64,000 bases of DNA, taken from Prolixibacteraceae bacterium UBA6029 (GTDB lineage: Bacteria > Bacteroidota > Bacteroidia > Bacteroidales > Prolixibacteraceae). Below, piece by piece: positions 52,594-60,270 of this stretch (within the stretch, counting starts at the first letter, position 1; the number at the start of each line of letters is the position of its first letter). The stretch spans positions 124,001 to 188,000 of the forward strand of contig DIZL01000029.1 in the NCBI GenBank assembly GCA_002429385.1, read 5' to 3'. The translations under genes and the position numbers were made by a program. The notes beneath the pieces were generated by a model. The model was not told where the DNA came from and ran no database searches. It saw only the letters and a list, made by a program, of their open reading frames with translations.

Positions 52594-53400
52594 TTCCAAT
52601 ACAAAGTTAATAGGCACAGTAAAACTTACCCGAACAGCTTCCCCGTTTTGTTTACCGGGAATCCATTTCGGCATTGCTTTTACCACGCGCATTGCTTCTT
52701 TGTCAAGTGATGAGTCAACCGGACGGGTTACCTTTGCATTCGAGATACTTCCGTTTGTGTCAACCACGAAGCTTATAAAAACCTTTCCTTGTATACCATT
52801 TTCCATGGCAATGGTTGGATAATGAACCGAATTATGCAGATACTTATTTAATGCAGCTTCTCCTCCCGGAAATTCGGGCATCTGCTCAACAAAGCTGTAA
52901 GGGGTGGATGTGGTATCCTCTCCAACGGTCATCTTATTGAGTTCGGCAATATCAACACCATTCACTTCATCAGTACCTTTTATGTCGGCTGTTGAAATGT
53001 TAACATCGGTTTTTGTAAGTTCCTCCTGCGTTTTTATGATTTCATCGTCCGCAACTTCTTCATCAGCTTTGATGACAGGAGGAGTAAATTTGATTGATGA
53101 TTTCAAAGGAGGCAGAGGTTTTTCGATAATGATATCTTTAGGCTTCTCCGCCGGTTTTTCGATCACAATATTAGACAGGGTATTGACATCTATAATTCGA
53201 TCTTTTCGGCTGGCCAGAATTTGTTTGTACAAAATCGGTACAAATATTATAGCCAGAAAAAATGAGAAGGCAATTATTATACCCAATCGATGACGCCTTG
53301 AACTGTCTTTTCGAAGTTCATAGGCTCCGTATTCCTGGTTGCGATCCTTAAAGAGAAGATCAACCCAGGCATCGTTAAACAAGTTTATTTTTTGAGACAT
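52591..53400 (-). CDS. tonB: Energy transducer TonB
   Basis: A 269-aa protein. 'NQEYGAYELRKDSSRRHR' precedes a single TM helix (about 40-60), then a Pro/Lys/Glu-rich periplasmic linker, and the TonB C-terminal domain ('MPEFPGGEAALNKYL', 'GKVFISFVVDTNGSI', 'MPKWIPGKQNGEAVRVSF', ending 'NFVLE'). It transmits the proton-motive force from ExbB/ExbD to outer-membrane receptors such as the one at 2866-5373. It is 21 nt from the ExbD stop. The TonB domain closely resembles that fused to the M56 protein. Confidence 0.95.
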   Translation of the reverse strand: MSQKINLFNDAWVDLLFKDRNQEYGAYELRKDSSRRHRLGIIIAFSFFLAIIFVPILYKQILASRKDRIIDVNTLSNIVIEKPAEKPKDIIIEKPLPPLKSSIKFTPPVIKADEEVADDEIIKTQEELTKTDVNISTADIKGTDEVNGVDIAELNKMTVGEDTTSTPYSFVEQMPEFPGGEAALNKYLHNSVHYPTIAMENGIQGKVFISFVVDTNGSISNAKVTRPVDSSLDKEAMRVVKAMPKWIPGKQNGEAVRVSFTVPINFVLE

Positions 53401-53421
53401 AGACTGTTCTATAAATTGTGA

Positions 53422-54051
53422 CTACTTCGCCGGTGGGGTCTTTTTATCGATCAAACCGAGGTCATACGGGGTTATATCTACTATCGCATATCGGGCTATA
53501 CTACAGATATTCATCTCATCTAAGATGTCTACCAGGTTTTTATAGTTCGAATCATCAGTGGCCTTGATCATTATGGTCGGCGCACTCTTGGCAGCTTTGT
53601 ATTCTGACAGCTTTTTATTATAGTCTTCTTCACTAATCTTCCGAGCTGCTTTATCAAGCTTTAATTGGTTCACATTATTCACGACTTCTGAATTTCTTTT
53701 CACCAGCATTTGCCGGATTCCGTTCGAAGAATAATCTGTTAACACCAGTTCAGGATCAACGCCATTTTCCTGTGCCCCAAAAAAGTAGTAAAGTCTGTTC
53801 TCTTTCCCAAGCAAAACGGTAATAGCCTGTGAGGCTTTCACCTTATTCTGATCTTCGTCCTTTACATCATCTTTTGTAGGCACAGTTAACTCCATCGTCT
53901 GAGGTTTCAGCATGGAGGTTGTAAGCATAAAAAAGGTTATCAGGAGAAATCCCAAATCAACCATTGGCGTTAAGTCAACACGGGTAGCGTGCTTCTTTTG
54001 CTTTGGTTTTTTACCTTTTTTGCCTTTATCTTCAACTTGCATTTCAGCCAT
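53422..54051 (-). CDS. exbD: ExbD/TolR-family biopolymer transport protein (second copy)
   Basis: A 209-aa protein with a basic cytoplasmic start ('KGKKGKKPKQKKHATRVD'), one TM helix with the conserved aspartate ('LTPMVDLGFLLITFFMLTT') and a periplasmic domain longer than in E. coli ExbD, with an inserted charged helix. It acts with ExbB as the proton channel that energises TonB. It follows the first ExbD gene by 13 nt. Confidence 0.94.
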   Translation of the reverse strand: MAEMQVEDKGKKGKKPKQKKHATRVDLTPMVDLGFLLITFFMLTTSMLKPQTMELTVPTKDDVKDEDQNKVKASQAITVLLGKENRLYYFFGAQENGVDPELVLTDYSSNGIRQMLVKRNSEVVNNVNQLKLDKAARKISEEDYNKKLSEYKAAKSAPTIMIKATDDSNYKNLVDILDEMNICSIARYAIVDITPYDLGLIDKKTPPAK

Positions 54052-54064
54052 AGTTCTATCCTTT

Positions 54065-54676
54065 CTATTTATGGACCTCTTTGAGGCTGGTGATCAGATT
54101 ATACCTGTTCTCTTTTATATCCTGAAGCGAAGTCATGACTCGCTTGATAACTTTGTAGGGTGTCTGTTGGTCAGCTTTAATTGCTAGTCGCAATTTAGGG
54201 TTGATTTTCCGGGCATTTTTCATCCATGCACTAAACTGATTGTTTAACGAATCTGTTGGAATTCCAAGAGCAGCATCTTTGCTATCTCTTTTTTCGGGTG
54301 ACAGGGCAAGAAATGCATGCATTTTTTCGATCGGCACTCCGGAACTACTGATTTTACTGAATTCATTAAGTTCTTTTTCATCAAAGGCAGGTATTGTAGC
54401 TGCGTAAGCTAAGCCTAAAGTCTTCAGTAATTCTTTCCGATCCTGCTGGGTATCCAATCCGAAGAAAACCTTGCCGTCCTTGTCAATAAGGACTGTAGCT
54501 ATATCTCTTTCCGGAATTTTAATTTCCGCAACAGAGGCTGGAATAGCTACCACAATTGGTTCTTTGGCTACAAAATTGGATGTCAGCATAAAAAATGTAA
54601 GCAATAAAAAAGCCACGTCACACATGGCAGTCATATCGACTGTCGTGCTTTTTCTGGGTACTTTTACCTTTGGCAT
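54065..54676 (-). CDS. exbD: ExbD/TolR-family biopolymer transport protein (first copy)
   Basis: A 203-aa protein. 'STTVDMTAMCDVAFLLLTFF' is the TM helix with its key aspartate, followed by 'PIVVAIPASVAEIKIP' and a periplasmic domain with 'VFFGLDTQQDRKELL' and 'LRLAIKADQQTPYKVI'. Tandem, non-identical ExbD genes are the rule in this Bacteroidota operon and are likely to form a hetero-pair. It is 13 nt after the ExbB gene. Confidence 0.94.
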   Translation of the reverse strand: MPKVKVPRKSTTVDMTAMCDVAFLLLTFFMLTSNFVAKEPIVVAIPASVAEIKIPERDIATVLIDKDGKVFFGLDTQQDRKELLKTLGLAYAATIPAFDEKELNEFSKISSSGVPIEKMHAFLALSPEKRDSKDAALGIPTDSLNNQFSAWMKNARKINPKLRLAIKADQQTPYKVIKRVMTSLQDIKENRYNLITSLKEVHK

Positions 54677-54689
54677 TTTTTATTTTATC

Positions 54690-55511
54690 TTATTGATTTT
54701 TTGCAGCAAATGTGTTAACGATAGTAAAACCTCCTTCATCAATTGAATAGGTCAACTTGTCAATTTTAGTGGTAAAGAAATTGTAAAAAATAATGGCCAA
54801 AGCTGAAGTTCCAATACCGAATGCAGTATTGATCAATGCTTCAGAAATACCGGCTGCCAACTGAACCGAGTCAGGAGCACCTGCATTAGCCAAAGCAGAG
54901 AATGCCTTGATCATACCAATTACTGTCCCCAACAGACCCATCAAGGTAGCGATAGAAGCAATGGTTGACAAAACAACTAGATTTTGTTCCAGAGCAGGTA
55001 GTTCAAGTGAAGTTGCTTCTTCAATTTCTTTCTGAATAGAGACAATCTTCTGATCTTTAGGAAGTGTTTTTTCTTTTTCCATTTCCTGGTATTTAACCAG
55101 TCCACTTAAAATTACATTGGCAACCGAACCTTTTTGCACATTGCAAGCTTCTTTAGCGGCTTCAATTTTACCACCATCGAGAAATTCATTAATGTCTGAG
55201 ACAAAATCAACGACTTTACCTTTGCCGGCTGCTTTGGTAATAGCCATGTAACGTTCAACTGCAAAAGCAAGAACGGTCAGCAACAAACTGATGATAATAG
55301 GCACAATCGGACCACCCTTGTAGATAATGCCAAACATGTTTCCTGGAAGTGCAGCATTTGCATTATTCCCGCCCACAAAATTGGAGCTATCACCAAATAC
55401 AAACATATAAACTGCAATTGCTGCAAGTAATGCTACCGGGATAACAGCAGATGAAAAGCCTATCTTAAAGCCCTTCGATGATTTTTTGTTAGATTTCATT
55501 TGAGATTTCAT
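54690..55511 (-). CDS. exbB: MotA/TolQ/ExbB proton channel family protein
   Basis: A 273-aa protein with TM helices at about 20-40, 66-86, 185-210 and 220-250. 'ERYMAITKAAGKGK' and 'LVVLSTIASIATLMGLLGTV' with 'GISEALINTAFGIG' are the conserved ExbB blocks. It is the first gene of the operon that runs ExbB-ExbD-ExbD-TonB-small protein-PstS-like-TPR, all on the minus strand. Start at 55511; a second ATG four codons in is equally good. Confidence 0.94.
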   Translation of the reverse strand: MKSQMKSNKKSSKGFKIGFSSAVIPVALLAAIAVYMFVFGDSSNFVGGNNANAALPGNMFGIIYKGGPIVPIIISLLLTVLAFAVERYMAITKAAGKGKVVDFVSDINEFLDGGKIEAAKEACNVQKGSVANVILSGLVKYQEMEKEKTLPKDQKIVSIQKEIEEATSLELPALEQNLVVLSTIASIATLMGLLGTVIGMIKAFSALANAGAPDSVQLAAGISEALINTAFGIGTSALAIIFYNFFTTKIDKLTYSIDEGGFTIVNTFAAKNQ

Positions 55512-55754
55512 TTAATTTAATTTTTAAAATAAGAATTTGCCACACAAAATACACAATATAATAATAATTAGTAACTTAATCACTTTAATTGCGAATTATT
55601 TTGTTCTGAATCCGTAAATAAAGTTTCTATTCTGATGTTTTTATTGAGTTTTTTGTCCTTTTCCTTTATTTAAGGATTTCTTAAAACAGGGAAAAGACTA
55701 AACTAAATAATTGTATCGTTCCTCCATTCCGTAATTGAATGAAAAAACGATCGG

Positions 55755-56138
55755 CTAAAGTATAAAATTTCCTGTTTGAATATACAAAGGAACAAAAATA
55801 ATGCTGAAGCAATTGGTCTTGAAATCGAAAGTTCCGGTTCCAGACTGATTGCTTTTTGCTGCGAAATGATCATATCTGTTTTTAAAATCTTCTGAATTAA
55901 GATAAAAAGGAAGATTGCCGGAGTCCTTTGGATAAGGAGGTTTGAGCCTCAAAACAGGCTGAACTTCCCCTTCATCATGAAATGATCGAACCAACTCTTC
56001 GAAAATAGAATATCGTTCCGTTTCTTCAGTGATAGATTTATCTGCTATTGCCGTCAGAGTTGATGAAAATAATTGCTGACCAGCAAGCAGGATACAAACC
56101 GTAAAAAGTATTTTAAGCTTTTTCATCGTTTTAAGCAT
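55755..56138 (-). CDS. Secreted hypothetical protein
   Basis: About 127 aa from the ATG at 56138 (56126 is an alternative). 'MKKLKILFTVCILLAGQQLF' forms a clear signal peptide. The mature part has no recognised domain; the segment 'EELVRSFHDEGEVQPVLRLK' is charged and the C-terminus is hydrophobic. It lies 243 nt upstream of exbB on the same strand, with the large 11-mer palindrome behind it. Probably a real gene but with no function assignable. Confidence 0.55.
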   Translation of the reverse strand: MLKTMKKLKILFTVCILLAGQQLFSSTLTAIADKSITEETERYSIFEELVRSFHDEGEVQPVLRLKPPYPKDSGNLPFYLNSEDFKNRYDHFAAKSNQSGTGTFDFKTNCFSIIFVPLYIQTGNFIL

Positions 56139-56310
56139 AGTAATATGCTCTTTCAAAAAGGATGCCAAGTTATTTATTTATTAAATATTTAATTTTTGGA
56201 CGGGGTCTTTTTAATATTAATTTAACAAACAGGTGAAACAAGCCATTTACTGCATTTCGTATATACATAGACCTTATTCCCATACTTTCCCGAAGGTAAT
56301 ACTTCTATTC

Positions 56311-56541
56311 TCTGTCGTACCACTGTCATACCTCTTTCATACCACTTTCAGTACAAATTCGTAACAAATTCGAATCAAATACGTAACAAATTCGATACAA
56401 ATTCGAACGGCTACGAATTTGTTACGAATTTGTATCGAATTATATTCGAATTTGTTACGAATTTGTACTGAAAGAGGTATGACAGTGGTATGACAGTGGT
56501 ACGATAGTGGTACGATAGTGATACAACAATGGTATAGCGTA
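56311..56541. repeat. Giant 11-mer palindrome: 21 in-phase units
   Basis: Nine left units start at 56311 and end at 56409; twelve right units run from 56410 to 56541. The word type changes along the arm and the change is mirrored: outer units are of type ACTGTCATACC/GGTATGACAGT, inner ones of type AAATTCGTAAC/GTTACGAATTT. Paired units at equal distance from the centre (56409/56410) are exact or near-exact inverse complements, for example 56355 with 56454 and 56322 with 56487. It fills most of the gap 56139-56585. Confidence 0.92.
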
Positions 56542-56585
56542 GGTAATTAATAATCAGGAGTCAGAAGACTGATTTAACCGATGAG

Positions 56586-58577
56586 TTAACTAAGTCCAAG
56601 TTTAAAGTTGAAGCTGGTGGATGGTTGAACGGATTCGGCGCTGATATATTTTTTCAGGATCCGCTTTACAATATTGGCAGTCATCAATTCGCCCGTATAG
56701 TCTATCAGGAAGCGGTTGAATCCATTCTTCTCCAACTGAATCCGGTAATGTAACAAGGCAACAGGAATTACGGGAGTTACAATTGTAATTCCATCCTTTA
56801 CGGTTATCCTGAATCTTTTGTTATTCTCATCCGCAAATAACTTGTTTTCAGTACTAACCCTGACTGGCATTCTGGAATAGAATAACTCAGGATAAAAATA
56901 AATGGGTACGATTCCCTGTTTATTCGTCATCGACAATAAATTATCCAGATCATTTTCAAAGGGATACATAAATCCGCATGCCTTTTCATCCTGAAGCATT
57001 CGGGCAGAGGCATCATTTAATACATAAACATTTTCGTTGCAGCTGAACTTAGCGCCAGATGGCAGTAATGTTTTCTGTGAGAGGTGACTGATGAAAAAAT
57101 GGGTAAAACCGGCGGCAAAAAGTTTAGCGGTAAGGATTCGGTAATAATCCAGTTGATTCTCCGAAATGAATTTGGGCAATTCGATGCGTATTTTTTGTTT
57201 ATTCTGCTGATGAATAGCTGTCTGAACATCAAACTGATCCCAGTCTGAACGTTTATAGGATAGAATTACTGCATCGTAATCCTCAAACCGAAGTTTATTC
57301 ATCCATTCGGGGCTGCCGATACGAACAAGTAACATGGGCTTTTGTGGTTGACTATCTTCAATCTTAAGACTTTTTTTGATTTCAGGCTTTTTAACCGGTT
57401 GTTTTTTCAGTTCCTGAAGGGTATTGATATTTCCCAGGCGGGAGGAGAACGTTTGAGTTTTTACGCGTACAAGCAAAATCTCATCTCCCTTGCTGATCTG
57501 TCGGCACAAATCCGTAGGAATTTGATAGGAATTTCCGACTTGGGTAAAGTTTTCGACTTTTACATACAATTGCTCGTCATCATTCTTTTTACGGATCCGA
57601 AGTCGGTATCCCTGGCTTAATTCAACACTGCTTTGAAACGAGATGGATACGCGGTCAACTTCGGCAATCTGACCAATTACAATGCCAATAGAGGCATCCT
57701 CCGTAATTCCATCGGTAATATGACCTCCAAGAAACCAGGAAGTTTTTTCACGCCCCATATCCATTTCAAGCATCTTAACGGCTTCATCCGTCTTATGAGG
57801 ATTATCAAGTACCATCCGATAGGCTTTGCATACCTGAAAAACATAGTCTGCTGATTTCATACGTCCTTCGATTTTCAAGGAACGAATGCCCAATTCCATT
57901 AACCTCTGCAGGTTTTCAATTTGCTGGTTGTCTTTCAGACTAAAAAGTGAATGCTGCTGGTCTCCCTCCTGATAAATCCTCCGGCAACTCTGTTTACAGA
58001 TTCCACGGTTGGCTCCCTGCCCCCCTGCATAACTGCTGAACAGGCACATTCCCGAAAATGAATAGCACAGGGCTCCATGGACAAACACCTCCAGATCGGC
58101 CTTGCTGTGTCGGGTAATCAATTCCAATTCAGGCATGGTTAATTCCCTTGCAAGAACTGTTCTGATTATCCCTTTTGACGCACCATAATTGACTCCTGCC
58201 GAATTGTGATTGCCCATTTGGGTACTTGCATGCAGAATCAATGCCGGAAAGAATTTGTGTGCAATATAATATGCGCCCCAATCCTGGATAATTATCCCGT
58301 CGACCTTTAGCGAATCAAGAAATGCCAGCACATCGATCAGTTGATCGATTTCCCTGTTTTTGATCAGTATATTGAGCGTGACGTAGACTTTGATCCTTTT
58401 TTCATGAGCTTTCTGAACTACAAGCTGAAGGAGGGGTTTGGTGAAATTGCTGGCACGGCCACGGGCATTAAATTCCTGAAGACCCATATAAACGGCATCG
58501 GCTCCGCCATTTATGGCAGCGTAAAAGGATTCCACATTTCCGACAGGAGCTAATAATTCGGGTTTTCGACTGACCAT
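56586..58577 (-). CDS. Peptidase U32 family protein (RlhA/TrhP-like)
   Basis: A 663-aa protein. The U32 signature is in 'FVHGALCYSFSGMCLFSSY' and 'GICKQSCRRIY', preceded by 'LLAPVGNVESFYAAINGGAD'. The long C-terminal region (after about residue 390) corresponds to the extended U32 forms. Characterised bacterial U32 proteins with Fe-S cysteines install hydroxyl groups on tRNA or 23S rRNA (TrhP, RlhA) rather than act as proteases, so RNA hydroxylation is the better guess. Single gene, divergent from the AAA ATPase. Confidence 0.92.
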   Translation of the reverse strand: MVSRKPELLAPVGNVESFYAAINGGADAVYMGLQEFNARGRASNFTKPLLQLVVQKAHEKRIKVYVTLNILIKNREIDQLIDVLAFLDSLKVDGIIIQDWGAYYIAHKFFPALILHASTQMGNHNSAGVNYGASKGIIRTVLARELTMPELELITRHSKADLEVFVHGALCYSFSGMCLFSSYAGGQGANRGICKQSCRRIYQEGDQQHSLFSLKDNQQIENLQRLMELGIRSLKIEGRMKSADYVFQVCKAYRMVLDNPHKTDEAVKMLEMDMGREKTSWFLGGHITDGITEDASIGIVIGQIAEVDRVSISFQSSVELSQGYRLRIRKKNDDEQLYVKVENFTQVGNSYQIPTDLCRQISKGDEILLVRVKTQTFSSRLGNINTLQELKKQPVKKPEIKKSLKIEDSQPQKPMLLVRIGSPEWMNKLRFEDYDAVILSYKRSDWDQFDVQTAIHQQNKQKIRIELPKFISENQLDYYRILTAKLFAAGFTHFFISHLSQKTLLPSGAKFSCNENVYVLNDASARMLQDEKACGFMYPFENDLDNLLSMTNKQGIVPIYFYPELFYSRMPVRVSTENKLFADENNKRFRITVKDGITIVTPVIPVALLHYRIQLEKNGFNRFLIDYTGELMTANIVKRILKKYISAESVQPSTSFNFKLGLS

Positions 58578-58647
58578 CAGGATTAATTAAGTAATAGAAA
58601 TAATTTAATGTCGTATTTTATCTTCGAATAAAAACGGACAAATTCTT

Positions 58648-58790
58648 TCACCGCTACGCGGCTTCTATTCTTGTTATTCAATTTACTTCTACCATACTTA
58701 CACCGCTATGCGGCTATTCTATAGGTGCGTAGCACTGGCAGTATGGTAGCAAAAGTACAGAAAGTCGAAAATGAGCCGCTTAGCGGTGAC
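58648..58790. repeat. Nested palindrome built on a CACCGCTA-GCGGCT word
   Basis: The word CACCGCTAYGCGGCT occurs directly at 58650 and 58702 and inverted at 58774-58788. The outer stem pairs about 58648-58671 with 58767-58790. An inner perfect stem is CTACCATACT with AGTATGGTAG (around 58690 and 58739). It lies in the divergent gap between the U32 and AAA genes, so it is not a terminator. The rest of the gap to 59022 has no gene. Confidence 0.75.
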
Positions 58791-59022
58791 ACAATATATG
58801 TAATGCACCATTATTTGATTCCCTGAACTTATATCCTGCAAAAGTAAAAAAGTTTTCATTGTTTCCATTTGGTCAGCCGAATGGATAAGAAGTGGACTAT
58901 TCACCGATAAAATTAACATTTTGATGCAAAGATTACAATGAACCCTTATTTTTAACAAATATAAATTACATTTTTAAATCATATTTGTCATCTGAAGATT
59001 GCAATTTACATTCAAAAAAGAC

Positions 59023-59030
59023 TATTTTTG
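59023..59030 (+). promoter_or_regulatory. Candidate -7 element of the AAA ATPase gene
   Basis: TATTTTTG matches TAnnTTTG and would start transcription near 59037. It overlaps an upstream TTG in the same frame as the gene, which argues that translation starts at the ATG at 59049 instead. Confidence 0.45.
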
Positions 59031-59048
59031 TTGCATAAAATTCTGTTG

Positions 59049-60227
59049 ATGCAAAATTTGGTCAATATTCATACTGCATTACTTGAACAATCCAGGAAAA
59101 CCATCCGTAGGGAACTTATGGATGAAATTAACTGGGATGACCGGATCATCGGGATCAAAGGATTCCGCGGAGTTGGGAAAACGACCTTTCTGATTGATAT
59201 TATAAACGAGAAGTTTTCAAACGATAAATCCTGCCTTTACGTAAACCTGAATAACTTTTACTTCACGAAACGGAAGATCATTTCGTTTGCTGATGAATTT
59301 TATAAGACCGGAGGTAAAACACTGATTCTGGATCAAATTCATAAATATCCCGATTGGGCTGCTGAATTGAAAGGGTGTTACACTAATTTTCCTGATTTAA
59401 AAATCATATTCTCTGCCTCTCCTGTTCTCAGGGTCCTGGAAGAAAATAACGAGTTGAAGGAAATTGCTAAAATCTATCACCTGGAAGGACTTTCCTTCCG
59501 TGAATACCTGAATTATCAATCGAATCAGAATTTCAAAAGATATACCCTTCAGGAAATACTGACCAATCATATTCATATCGCACAGGAAATTGTACAAGCC
59601 GTAAAACCGCTGGCTTTCTTTAATGATTATCTGAAAGATGGTTTTTATCCGTATTTTTTGGACAATAAAAGTTATTACAGCGAAACGCTGTTAAAGCATA
59701 TCAATCTTGCATTGGAAATTGATGTGACTTACCTTAATCAAATTGATTTGCAGTATCTTCCGAAACTTCGGAAACTATTACAGATCATTGCAAGCCAGTC
59801 ACCATTTTCGCCAAATGTAAGCAAAATAAGTGCTGAGGTACAAACCTCCCGGGCAACCATCATGAATTATCTGCGGTATATGAAAAACGCAAGGATTATC
59901 AATATGCTTTTTTCGAATGGGAACGAGGATGAGATCAAGAAGCCCGATATGGTATATATGCACAACACCAATCTGATGTATGCGATTGACGAGGGCAATA
60001 TTACCAATAAAATATTGAGACAGACATTCTTCTACAATCAGGTCGGTTATAAGAATCAGATCAAGAGTTCAGTAAAGGCGGACTTTCTGGTCAATGATCT
60101 TTATCGGTTCAATGTAGGCGGCAAATATACCTCACCGTTTGAAGAAGGTTATTTTGCTGCAGCAGATATGATTGAAGTCGGAAATGATAATGTTATTCCA
60201 CTTTGGTTATTTGGATTTTTATATTAG
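59049..60227 (+). CDS. AAA-family ATPase (DUF4143-type relative) with altered Walker B
   Basis: A 392-aa protein. Walker A is 'GFRGVGKTT' with Lys44. Walker B reads 'TLILDQIHKYPDW': Asp95 is present but the next residue is Gln96 where relatives have Glu (LDEIHKYP). The sensor block is 'IIFSASPVLRV' where relatives often have TGSS. The C-terminal half has a winged-helix-like part ('VSKISAEVQTSRATIMNYLRY'), then a nuclease-like DUF4143 tail that looks reduced. It may bind ATP without efficient turnover. Single gene upstream of nifJ. Confidence 0.88.
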   Translation: MQNLVNIHTALLEQSRKTIRRELMDEINWDDRIIGIKGFRGVGKTTFLIDIINEKFSNDKSCLYVNLNNFYFTKRKIISFADEFYKTGGKTLILDQIHKYPDWAAELKGCYTNFPDLKIIFSASPVLRVLEENNELKEIAKIYHLEGLSFREYLNYQSNQNFKRYTLQEILTNHIHIAQEIVQAVKPLAFFNDYLKDGFYPYFLDNKSYYSETLLKHINLALEIDVTYLNQIDLQYLPKLRKLLQIIASQSPFSPNVSKISAEVQTSRATIMNYLRYMKNARIINMLFSNGNEDEIKKPDMVYMHNTNLMYAIDEGNITNKILRQTFFYNQVGYKNQIKSSVKADFLVNDLYRFNVGGKYTSPFEEGYFAAADMIEVGNDNVIPLWLFGFLY

Positions 60228-60270
60228 AAAATGACGATTGATAAAATAAAATTGAATTAAACTATAAAAA

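Noticed and set aside
56311..56541. CRISPR array
   Set aside because: Units are 11 nt with no spacers, the array is mirrored, and no cas gene is present.
59028..59048. TTG start of the AAA ATPase
   Set aside because: It overlaps the -7 promoter motif; the ATG at 59049 is the better start.
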